15,288 bases of DNA from Phycisphaeraceae bacterium (GTDB lineage: Bacteria; Planctomycetota; Phycisphaerae; Phycisphaerales; UBA1924). This document shows, piece by piece, positions 1-7,055 of this stretch. The number at the start of each line of letters is the position of its first letter. Position 1 is the first letter of the stretch. The position numbers and the translations under genes were made by a program. The stretch lies in NCBI GenBank assembly GCA_009827215.1, contig WUAJ01000036.1, positions 1-15,288 on the forward strand, written 5' to 3'. The notes under the pieces were generated by a model that saw only the letters and a list, made by a program, of their open reading frames with translations, was not told the DNA's origin and searched no databases.

Positions 1-153
1 GAATCTGAAGCGATTGATCCAGATGCTGATCCATCGGCATTGGATGTGATTGAGGACACAGGCGAAGAAGCTCTGGATCAAGCGGAAGAAGTGGTCGATG
101 ATCTGACTGGAGAAGTCACAGATCCGACTGGAACCCCTGAATCCGACGAGTGA
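1..153 (+). CDS. C-terminal tail of an unidentified acidic protein (partial, 5' end outside window)
   Basis: An open frame enters from the left edge in frame 1 and ends at a TGA at 151-153, giving 50 residues. They are strongly acidic and rich in Asp, Glu, Pro and Thr (for example EEVVDDLTGEVTD), with no hydrophobic segment, so this is probably a disordered C-terminal tail. No family can be assigned from the tail alone. SecG proteins of some planctomycetes carry long low-complexity tails and can lie near yicC, so a SecG tail is one possibility, but this is inference from gene order and composition only. The stop is 89 bases before the yicC start, so the two genes could share a transcript. Confidence 0.6.
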   Translation, partial: ESEAIDPDADPSALDVIEDTGEEALDQAEEVVDDLTGEVTDPTGTPESDE

Positions 154-242
154 TCTGGAATCCTCGATAAGAAACTATATCACTGAGCAAAGCATTCTTT
201 GATCCGATATGCTGATGTGCTGAGCATGACAGGAGCACGCAC

Positions 243-1127
243 TTGATCCGCAGTATGACAGGCTTTGGCGACGCATCGGGTAACGATGGGGGAACGGTCT
301 ACAGCGTCGAAGTACGCAGCGTCAATAACAAGTTCCTCAAGACGAGTGTGCGCGTACCTGAACGGCTCCAGTCGCTTGAACCTGAGCTTGAGCAGATGAT
401 CCGAGCCGCGATCGCCCGTGGATCGGTGGTCCTGACCATCAGTGTTTCGGAACAGAACGAGAAGGCGGCGTTCACAGTCAATCAAGCGGCGCTGCGTTCA
501 TACGCTCAGCAGATCGCGGACGCGAAGGGTTGCTCGATCGACGACATCGGTGTTGAGCAACTCATGAACCTCCCAGGAGTGCTTCAACCTCCGGGCGATG
601 AAGAATCACGATTGCAATCCGCACGCAAGGCGCTGCGTCCGCTTGTGGAGCTGGCGCTGGAGCACCTGGTCTCGATGCGCAGTCGGGAGGGATCGGCACT
701 CAAGAGCGATCTGAGCAGTCATCTGGATTACATCGGGGGTCGTCTGAAGGAGATCGAGAAGATCGCGCCCAATGTGACAAGTGATTACGAGAAGCGGCTC
801 AAGGCGCGCATGGAATCGCTCATGAGCGAGTTTGATGTGCAAGCGGATGCCGCGGAAGTCGTGCGTGAGATCGCGGTGTACGCGGAGAAGACGGATATTG
901 CGGAAGAAATCGCTCGTCTGTCGGAACATTTGGTGCACTTTGGCGAACTGCTACAAAACGAGGACGAGCGTCCGATCGGCCGTACGATGGACTTCCTCGC
1001 ACAAGAACTGCTCCGCGAAGCGAACACGATCGCATCCAAGAGTCCCGACGCGACGATGAGCCGATTGATTGTTGAGATCAAGGGCGCGATCGATCGGATC
1101 AAAGAGCAAGTCCAGAACGCGGAGTAA
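243..1127 (+). CDS. yicC: YicC/YloC family endoribonuclease
   Basis: The 294-residue protein begins with the family hallmark MIRSMTGFG and continues with VEVRSVNNKFL, both typical of the YicC N-terminal domain (about residues 1-155). The C-terminal DUF1732 domain (about 205-294) contains GRTMDFLAQELLREANTI and ends in the usual helix IVEIKGAIDRIKEQVQN. The length matches the family (about 290 residues). Characterised members are cytoplasmic, oligomeric, metal-dependent endoribonucleases that affect RNA turnover; this role is inferred here by homology. The start is TTG at 243, chosen because it places the MIRSMTGFG motif at the N-terminus and because AGGAG at 231-235 lies 7 bases upstream. The next gene begins 5 bases after the stop, so the two are probably co-transcribed. 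Confidence 0.95.
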   Translation: MIRSMTGFGDASGNDGGTVYSVEVRSVNNKFLKTSVRVPERLQSLEPELEQMIRAAIARGSVVLTISVSEQNEKAAFTVNQAALRSYAQQIADAKGCSIDDIGVEQLMNLPGVLQPPGDEESRLQSARKALRPLVELALEHLVSMRSREGSALKSDLSSHLDYIGGRLKEIEKIAPNVTSDYEKRLKARMESLMSEFDVQADAAEVVREIAVYAEKTDIAEEIARLSEHLVHFGELLQNEDERPIGRTMDFLAQELLREANTIASKSPDATMSRLIVEIKGAIDRIKEQVQNAE

Positions 1128-1132
1128 CGCGT

Positions 1133-2137
1133 TTGCACACACCTGCAGGCACAACTAATCCAAGTCCCCCACCCCAGAGCACTCAGGGGCGTGCGAGCTT
1201 TGCACGCGACGAGATCCTTGAGGTGTTGTCACACTATCCGATCGGGAAGGTGCAGAGCATCCGCGAGATGATCGCTGGATCATCCGAAGCGCCCAAAGCG
1301 GTCATCGAGAGCGAACGCGGGAAGCTGCTGCTCAAGCGTCGCGCTCCGGGACTGGAGCACGCATCGCTTGTTGGGTTTGCGCACGAGGTCATACTGGGGT
1401 GTTTGAGTCTCGGTGTTTGTATCCCTCCTCTGATCGGGACCAATGCGGACAACAACTCGATGTGTCAGATCGGGGACAAGACCTACGAGTTGTTTGTGTT
1501 CATTGAGGGAACGATGTTTGATCAATCCGTCGAGCATGCGCGCCAAGCGGGGATGCTGCTTGGTGAACTGCACAAAGCGATGGATCAGATCAACACGAGC
1601 TTTGAAGCGACGGTCGAGACGAGCGTGGTTAATCCGAAGCGCGTCGATGGGATCGAGCTTGAATCGTCCTCATTTGATCGACTTAAGAAGATCCTGGAGT
1701 ACGGGCTTGATGCGCATCGCGCCAACGCTCGCGCCTCGGCAATCGTGCACGGTGATTGGCATCCTGGGAACATGATCTTCGATGGACCTGAGATCATCGC
1801 GATCTGTGACTTTGACAACTGCCGACTTGGATCTCGGGATCGGGAACTGGCTCAGGCGCTCGTGTACCTTTCGATGAAACGACCCAGTGCTGATCAGATC
1901 CCTGAGGACGCTAGCATGGAGCATCTGCTCGCGGTCTGGAAGGGGTACATCGAGCAGTTCGGGACCTCACCCAATCCGAGACTCATCGGATCACTGCTCC
2001 CTGCGGTGCTTATCGACGAAGCACTCGCTGGAGGCACGGCCGGGAGACAAGGTCCACTTGTCGACGCGGCAATCAAAAAAGCGTGCTGGCTCGATGAGCA
2101 ATCCCCCACCATCGTGCGGGCACTGGAATCCAGTTGA
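1133..2137 (+). CDS. APH-family (kinase-fold) small-molecule phosphotransferase, substrate unknown
   Basis: This 334-residue protein has the aminoglycoside phosphotransferase/homoserine kinase II fold. The catalytic loop HGDWHPGN is at residues 206-213 (D208 catalytic base, N213 metal ligand), and the metal-binding Asp is D226 in ICDFDN, equivalent to the kinase DFG. The likely ATP lysine is K68 in LLLKRR, with E85 as a candidate helix-C partner. The first 25 residues are Pro/Ser/Thr-rich and probably disordered. The start is TTG at 1133, preceded by GGAG at 1121-1124 inside the end of yicC, with 8 bases of spacing; no in-frame ATG precedes the conserved region. Related proteins phosphorylate aminoglycosides, choline, homoserine or spore-coat substrates. 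Nothing visible fixes the substrate here, and calling it a resistance gene would be unjustified. The tight spacing after yicC suggests one operon. Confidence 0.82.
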   Translation: MHTPAGTTNPSPPPQSTQGRASFARDEILEVLSHYPIGKVQSIREMIAGSSEAPKAVIESERGKLLLKRRAPGLEHASLVGFAHEVILGCLSLGVCIPPLIGTNADNNSMCQIGDKTYELFVFIEGTMFDQSVEHARQAGMLLGELHKAMDQINTSFEATVETSVVNPKRVDGIELESSSFDRLKKILEYGLDAHRANARASAIVHGDWHPGNMIFDGPEIIAICDFDNCRLGSRDRELAQALVYLSMKRPSADQIPEDASMEHLLAVWKGYIEQFGTSPNPRLIGSLLPAVLIDEALAGGTAGRQGPLVDAAIKKACWLDEQSPTIVRALESS

Positions 2138-2189
2138 ACCTGCTTGCTACTGAGCCGTATACATCTGTGTGAGTGTTTGATCTTTGAGG

Positions 2190-2195
2190 TACGAT
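2190..2195 (+). promoter_or_regulatory. Candidate -10 element (TACGAT) for the PDZ protein gene
   Basis: TACGAT ends 6 bases before the ATG at 2202, so transcription would start at or next to the start codon and give a leaderless mRNA. The only Shine-Dalgarno-like bases, GAGG at 2186-2189, are 12 bases from the ATG, which is too far to be convincing. No good -35 box is visible. An alternative promoter with TTGAAC at 2134-2139 and TATACA at 2158-2163 (18-base spacer) would give a normal leader. Confidence 0.25.
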
Positions 2196-2201
2196 AGAGC
2201 G

Positions 2202-3278
2202 ATGATCCGGAAGCATCTCATCTCTGCGGTTCTTGGATTGACAGTGATTGCTGCTGTCTCGCACGCGCAGGATGTCCAGCGATCTGAGCAACGATTGTCG
2301 CAGCTGGTTTCGCTGCTGGATGATCCTTCGTGGATCGTTCGCGAACAATCGACACAGATGATCGGGAATCCGAACGAGGGATTCGAGCTGAGCATGATCG
2401 CGCCAGTGCTTGAGCGTGACGATCTTTCAGCAGAAGCGAGGCATCGCTTGTGGATCGCATCCAGAGAACTGTTCGGACGCACAACCAAAGCGGGGCTCGG
2501 TGTCGGGTTCGGCGCGATGCGTGATGGTGGGGTTGAGATCCGGACGGTTGTGCAAGAAGTCGATCAGTTTCCCGCTGCGGCGATGCTGGTCCCAGGGGAT
2601 TTGATTGTTCGTGCCGATGGACAGCCGCTGATGCAATCGGACGATCTGCGCGCGATGATCCTGAGTCATGATCCGGGCGAGACGATGAATGTCATCATCG
2701 AGCGAGGGGAGCGGGTGCTCGATCTGGACCTGCCGCTGGGTTCGTACAAGTTCCTTCGAGGCGCGGCTCCAATCAGCCCTCATATCGCGGCGCGTGCGAT
2801 CCGACTCCGCTGGACGCGACAAGGGATCGTGCTCCCTGAGAATCAAAGCGTCGGAAGCGGGATCAGCGTCGACGACTGGGTTGAAGCGGGATATCCGGAA
2901 GAGCCCGGCGCGTTCCGCGCGAGCAACGCTCGGCGATCTCCGAGAGTGGTCAACGCGGGGGCCGGGCGTGATGTGCATGTCGGCACAGGAACAGTCACTC
3001 GAGGGCGCATCGAGCCTTGGTCCAACAAAGACAACGCGGAAGACGCGATCACTCAAGCGCGTCGTAGAGAGCTTTCACAAGAGCTCCACATTGCTGATCT
3101 TCGGCTCAAACTCCTCAAAGGTGGAATCAAGGAATACGACAAGCAGATCTTGGAGCGTCCTGATGATCAGTCACTCAAAGAAAAGCTTGATATTGCTATG
3201 CGAGAACTCCGTGCGGCTCAGAAACTGCACGAAGAACTCACATCAGAGTTTGAAGCGCTTGGTCAACCTGACGAATAA
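2202..3278 (+). CDS. Exported HEAT-like/PDZ/coiled-coil protein
   Basis: The 358-residue protein starts with a clear Sec signal peptide: positive residues (MIRKH), a hydrophobic core, and likely cleavage after SHA near residue 22. Residues about 30-95 form amphipathic helices resembling a HEAT-like repeat (SLLDDPSWIVREQS). A PDZ domain spans about 98-180, with GLGVGFGAM as the carboxylate-binding-loop region and LVPGDLIVRADGQPL as the usual 'GD.I...nG' motif. A less ordered stretch follows, then a charged, Leu-rich coiled coil (about 285-352). There is no protease triad, so a periplasmic scaffold or adaptor is more likely than an enzyme; the exact role is unknown. ATG at 2202 is preferred over an upstream in-frame TTG at 2184 because it puts the signal peptide at the N-terminus. 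The stop lies 2 bases from that of the convergent GH35 gene. Confidence 0.8.
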   Translation: MIRKHLISAVLGLTVIAAVSHAQDVQRSEQRLSQLVSLLDDPSWIVREQSTQMIGNPNEGFELSMIAPVLERDDLSAEARHRLWIASRELFGRTTKAGLGVGFGAMRDGGVEIRTVVQEVDQFPAAAMLVPGDLIVRADGQPLMQSDDLRAMILSHDPGETMNVIIERGERVLDLDLPLGSYKFLRGAAPISPHIAARAIRLRWTRQGIVLPENQSVGSGISVDDWVEAGYPEEPGAFRASNARRSPRVVNAGAGRDVHVGTGTVTRGRIEPWSNKDNAEDAITQARRRELSQELHIADLRLKLLKGGIKEYDKQILERPDDQSLKEKLDIAMRELRAAQKLHEELTSEFEALGQPDE

Positions 3279-3280
3279 GC

Positions 3281-6043
3281 TTAACGCCTTTCAACAATCA
3301 GTTTCACCTTTGCGGGTGAGGCGCCGTGCTCATCGAAAATCAATAACTCGTTGTTTGAATCTTCGTTGATCCAGCATGATGGAATCGCGAGATTGAGCGT
3401 TGGTTCCACTGACTTGCCGTCTGCAGTCGAAGTGAAATAGCGCCCCAACGCGTTGCCGTTGATGTACACCTGACCCTTGGTGAGCCCGCTCGTGTCGAGC
3501 GAGATAGCGAGGTCCATTTCTGGAGCTTGGAAGGTGGTCTTCCACCAACTCGGCTTCCCAGTTGATGAGAGCTTGGACTTGCTGACTGAGTCAAAGTCGA
3601 TCTCTGCAGGTGCTTCCCATTTGGCGAAGGACCATTCGCATTTCTCGGAGATGACATTGGCACCTTCGATGAACTTCACATCTTTGGTGAGTGTTTCGAG
3701 GATCTCTTCGGACAGTTCATCAGCCTGCTCATGGCTCGGCGAATCCAGATGCAGCGCCAGCTCGAGGACATTGTTACCTCGCTTGGTGGCTTCATCGTCG
3801 AGTTCGATCGTTGTGCGGCGCATCGCGCCGATCAGCTCGATTGGTTCATCGTTGAGCACGACAATCACGCGAGCGTTGATCGGTGGGATCTCCAAATAGA
3901 TCGAAGACTTTTTGAGGTGCTTGAAGGACCACTGCAGTCGGTTGTGGTGTGTGGTTTCTCCTTCACGCACACCGAAGACTGGAGTCGAATATCCAAGGAC
4001 ATCAATCGGATCACCAGTGACAACCTTTGGCTTCCCAGGCTTGAACGGGGTGTTCTCAACGAGGTGCCCGTAGAGACCTTTGTTCTCGTCCATGACTGAG
4101 CCGCCTGAGATCCTTCCGGTGTTGTCCGCGAGTGCGATCAAGCTGTCGGATCCTGCTTTGAGTTGTAGTGCGATCGAATCGGAAGCGCCTGGTCCTGATC
4201 CGATCATGCCGATGGGATCGCCGTCGAGGAAGAACTGGATACGATCACTTGAACTTGGAGCGACGAAGTTGATCTTTCCATTCGGAAGTGATTTCACTTC
4301 GATTTTGTACCAGCCGTAGCCGTATGGCGTTCCAAGCTCTGAAAGGTCTGCTGGACCTGGGATCACGGCGTAGCGAGGGCTCGAACCATCGATATGGAGT
4401 TCGGTTTGGGCGCACTCCCAGTTCCCCAGAGCGATCTTTGGTGCTTTCTCTCCAGGATCACGATCTTGGTACTTCGTGGTTGTGGTCTTCGCGTTTCCGT
4501 CAGGTGTGATGTGTGTGTGCGTCTTGCCGTTTGCGGATGGGATTGGTTCTCCATCTGCTGTGAGCCCTTGCACACCGACGAAGACTTCGGAGCCTTGCAT
4601 GAATGTTTCGTCGATAACATCTTCGGAAACAACGACAACACAGATCCCCTCATGCATCACTGCAACCGGCTTGCGCCCCTTGGGAACCTCGACAACGAGT
4701 GGCGATGCGTTGATGGAGACTTCGCCGATCCCCCCGCCGGGTCCGAAGAGCACGAGCATGTCTTCAGTGTTGCTCAGCGCACAGAGTGAGGTGTAATCAA
4801 GCGTGTGCTTTGAGGAGATGTTGTAATCTGTCAAGCACCAGTGGACGCGTTGGGACCCCAATCGCACTGGGAGTGACGATCCGTCTGAGAGCAGGAGGTT
4901 GATGGTTCCGGCTTTGGCCTTCGGCGGGGAGAAGATGAAGATGATGTTCCCTTGAGAGCCGTTCATCTGGTTGACGATGTGCCCCTGGATCGCGTCTTCA
5001 TCCACGACTGGATCGATGACGACCGGCGGGGTGTTGTTCTCGGTGTGCGCCAGCACATTGGCAAACGAGGATCCAAAAGTCAGCAGACGACGCACGGGTC
5101 CCATCTCGTTGGTCATGCGGCCGTGCTCGTCGATGAGCGCGCCGGCGTCGTAGGTTGGTGCGTAGGCGCAGGGTTCTCCGGCGGATGCTTGTCCGGCCCA
5201 GAATCCGAAGGAGGTGCCGGACATGAAGTTTGCGAGGTTGAACTGACCTCCTGCGGACATGATCTCTCCGAGCTGACGCTGGAGGGTGTATCCATCCACT
5301 GGTGCTTCGAGTTCTTGTCCGAAGATCGGACGGCGGAGCGGGCCGTAGTCGATGACGATGGTCGGCTGGTCTGGACGCACGGCTTTGAGCTGGCGCATGA
5401 TCGCGAACATGTCGCCTTCACCTGTCCAGCCGTCGATCTCGCCTTCAACGCCTTGCCAGAGGTTGTTCGCGTTGATTTTGGGGACTGTGAATCCGGCTTC
5501 GCGGAGGTAGCGTGCGAGCTCTCCGAGATACTTCGGTGCTGCTTGCTGATCGTCGCAGTCCCACTGAGACTCGTTCTGGATCATGATGAGCGGGCCGCCT
5601 TTGGTGACGGACGCTTGCATGGACTTGATCTGCTTCGCGAGAGCGTTGAAGTATTTGCCCACGGCTTCGAGGAAGGGTTGGTTCGGGGCGCGGAGCTTGA
5701 GTTCTGGGATGTTCAGGAGCCAAGCAGGGAGACCGCCGAGGTCCCATCCGGCGCCGACGAACGGGCCGGGACGGATGATCGCGTACATCTCGTGCTTGGC
5801 GAGCAGCGAGAGGAAGTGCTTGATGTCGTTGTTGTCTTTGAAGTTGTAGGATCCTGGACGCGGCTCGATGAGGTTCCAAAAGATCGGGGTCTCGATGGTG
5901 TTGACGCCCGCGGCTTTGGCGGCGCGGATGCGGTCTTCCCAGAGTTCGTGGGGGATGCGCTGGAAGTGCATGGATCCGGAGACGATCCAGATTCGTTTGC
6001 CGTCGATGGACAGGGTGCGCGAGTCGTAGTTGGCTGTCGGCAT
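3281..6043 (-). CDS. Glycoside hydrolase family 35-like (beta-galactosidase fold) protein with altered active site
   Basis: This 920-residue protein matches GH35 along its length. The N-terminal TIM barrel includes SGSMHFQRIP (22-31), WNLIEPRPGSYNF (56-68), RPGPF...GGLPAWL (91-109), IQNES (155-159) and MSGTSFGFWAG (274-284). Beta-sandwich domains follow, and the last (about 825-920) has the family signature KGQVYINGNALGRYF and LLIFDEHGASP. E158 fits the acid/base Glu, but D232 (IVIDYG) stands where the nucleophile Glu is expected, and several galactose-binding residues differ (see findings). The start is ATG at 6043: GGGAG at 6054-6058 lies 10 bases upstream, and the 32-residue extension to a TTG at 6139 shows no family similarity. 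No signal peptide is visible, so it may be cytoplasmic or use another export route. Natural substrate uncertain. Confidence 0.85.
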   Translation of the reverse strand: MPTANYDSRTLSIDGKRIWIVSGSMHFQRIPHELWEDRIRAAKAAGVNTIETPIFWNLIEPRPGSYNFKDNNDIKHFLSLLAKHEMYAIIRPGPFVGAGWDLGGLPAWLLNIPELKLRAPNQPFLEAVGKYFNALAKQIKSMQASVTKGGPLIMIQNESQWDCDDQQAAPKYLGELARYLREAGFTVPKINANNLWQGVEGEIDGWTGEGDMFAIMRQLKAVRPDQPTIVIDYGPLRRPIFGQELEAPVDGYTLQRQLGEIMSAGGQFNLANFMSGTSFGFWAGQASAGEPCAYAPTYDAGALIDEHGRMTNEMGPVRRLLTFGSSFANVLAHTENNTPPVVIDPVVDEDAIQGHIVNQMNGSQGNIIFIFSPPKAKAGTINLLLSDGSSLPVRLGSQRVHWCLTDYNISSKHTLDYTSLCALSNTEDMLVLFGPGGGIGEVSINASPLVVEVPKGRKPVAVMHEGICVVVVSEDVIDETFMQGSEVFVGVQGLTADGEPIPSANGKTHTHITPDGNAKTTTTKYQDRDPGEKAPKIALGNWECAQTELHIDGSSPRYAVIPGPADLSELGTPYGYGWYKIEVKSLPNGKINFVAPSSSDRIQFFLDGDPIGMIGSGPGASDSIALQLKAGSDSLIALADNTGRISGGSVMDENKGLYGHLVENTPFKPGKPKVVTGDPIDVLGYSTPVFGVREGETTHHNRLQWSFKHLKKSSIYLEIPPINARVIVVLNDEPIELIGAMRRTTIELDDEATKRGNNVLELALHLDSPSHEQADELSEEILETLTKDVKFIEGANVISEKCEWSFAKWEAPAEIDFDSVSKSKLSSTGKPSWWKTTFQAPEMDLAISLDTSGLTKGQVYINGNALGRYFTSTADGKSVEPTLNLAIPSCWINEDSNNELLIFDEHGASPAKVKLIVERR

Positions 6044-6336
6044 TGGTCTTGGGCTCCCACTTTTTGGAATTGAATGCGAACCTAGACCGTATGCGGCATC
6101 ATGTGAAAGGCAAATTGAAAGCACCCGACCATGGGCCAAACGATCGATTTTTTGCTTTGAGTCTAGAATTTCATAAATGTCGCAAACTACTGTATTTTAT
6201 GTATTTATGAGATCAGTAAAGCCGTTGCGTCTATGAGCTCGCCGTGTGTGGAATTGCTGTCTTGGGGACGCTGAAAAATCGAAAATTCTCCGCGTGCATG
6301 CTCGGATTTGCTTTGATTTGTTTGGGTAGTGATTGG
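6044..6336. other. AT-rich non-coding spacer before the GH35 gene
   Basis: This 293-base stretch lies between the start of the GH35 gene and the end of the upstream acetyltransferase gene, both on the - strand. It holds the GH35 Shine-Dalgarno (complement of 6054-6058) and an AT-rich core at about 6145-6225 that is richer in A and T than the rest of the window, as expected for a promoter. An inverted repeat is listed separately. No intrinsic terminator for the acetyltransferase, no RNA gene and no credible small ORF were found; an ATG at 6233 opens 13 codons on the + strand but lacks a ribosome binding site. Confidence 0.6.
6171..6210. promoter_or_regulatory. Inverted repeat TCATAAAT / ATTTATGA, candidate operator for the GH35 gene
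   Basis: Perfect 8-base arms, TCATAAAT at 6171-6178 and ATTTATGA at 6203-6210, are separated by 24 bases in the AT-rich part of the spacer. On the - strand, -10-like strings such as TAAAAT fall in and between the arms, about 150 bases before the GH35 start codon. The arrangement fits a dimeric regulator or DNA-looping site for a sugar-related gene, but AT-rich DNA makes chance repeats likely. Confidence 0.25.
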
Positions 6337-6948
6337 TTATGCGGACCGCGTGAACTCGTGATGCATGATGAGTGCATCGTTGATCTCGAGGAGGTCGGTG
6401 TGACCTGAGTTCTTGAAGCCGAGCTTCTGGGCGACGCGGACGGAGCTTGGGTTGTCCAGACAGATCTGGGCGCGGACCTGGTGGAGTCCGAGTCCGATCG
6501 GCATGTGGGCAAACGCGTGGTCGAGCATCGCTTGGAGTGCTTTGGTCGCGAGTCCTTTGCCGGCGTGCTTGCTGTCGATCCAGTAGTTGACCTCGGCGGT
6601 CCACTCCATTCCCCGTTCGATTTTGATCAGGTTGACCATCCCGACAAAGGTGTTGTCGTTGAGGAAAATCGCCCTTCGGCAGGCGGTATTGGACTGGTCG
6701 CCTTCTATCGCTTTCTGGACCTGCGACTGGAAGAACTCGCTCGTGGATTGCTCTTTGGACTCGAGCGGGATCCACTTGCGGAGCGGGAGACGCGAGCGAT
6801 CGAGCGCTTCAACAAAGACCGCTTCATCCGCGAATCCCAGCGGACGCAGCATCAGCTCATCGGTGCGGAGTCCCTGATTGGACTCGAACTCGACCGGAGC
6901 TTTGCGGGTCGTGTAGGAGGATTGGGTTGTAGCGGTTTGCACGCTCAT
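6337..6948 (-). CDS. GNAT-family N-acetyltransferase (RimJ/RimL type)
   Basis: The roughly 203-residue protein has the RimJ/RimL GNAT layout. It opens with ELMLRPLGFADEAVFVEAL, the usual first strand and helix. The acetyl-CoA pyrophosphate loop is in motif A, YWIDSKHAGKGLATKAL, where KHAGKGLA fits Q/RxxGxG/A. Motif B, ICLDNPSSVRVAQKLGFKNSG, carries the typical Asn and the 'kLGF' turn. Relatives acetylate ribosomal protein N-termini, small amines or antibiotics; the substrate here cannot be read from the sequence. Two ATGs stand in tandem at 6951 and 6948. The second is chosen because the AGGGA upstream is 5 bases from it but only 2 from the first. The gene lies 104 bases downstream of glmS on the same strand and may be read from the glmS transcript, as no clear terminator separates them. 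Confidence 0.85.
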   Translation of the reverse strand: MSVQTATTQSSYTTRKAPVEFESNQGLRTDELMLRPLGFADEAVFVEALDRSRLPLRKWIPLESKEQSTSEFFQSQVQKAIEGDQSNTACRRAIFLNDNTFVGMVNLIKIERGMEWTAEVNYWIDSKHAGKGLATKALQAMLDHAFAHMPIGLGLHQVRAQICLDNPSSVRVAQKLGFKNSGHTDLLEINDALIMHHEFTRSA

Positions 6949-7055
6949 CATGGTCCCTTAACAGAGGTTCAGGATGGGTATCGGAACCTTTGATATGGGA
7001 CTTGAGGGGGGATCGGGTTTTTATGGGAGGTGAGAACTTGAAAGCGGACCTTGAA

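Noticed and set aside
1133..2137. Antibiotic-resistance gene (aminoglycoside phosphotransferase).
   Set aside because: The fold is shared by many metabolic kinases, and chromosomal coupling to yicC and the absence of mobile elements argue against a resistance role.
4952..6073. Long open frame of 373 codons on the + strand.
   Set aside because: It is antisense to the conserved catalytic domain of the GH35 gene. Its translation shows only composition-driven Val, Asp and Gly runs and no ribosome binding site was seen.
6240..6290. Possible terminator made of the AAAATC/GAAAATT-like repeats after the acetyltransferase gene.
   Set aside because: The arms are short and AT-only, with no T run on the - strand after a stable stem.
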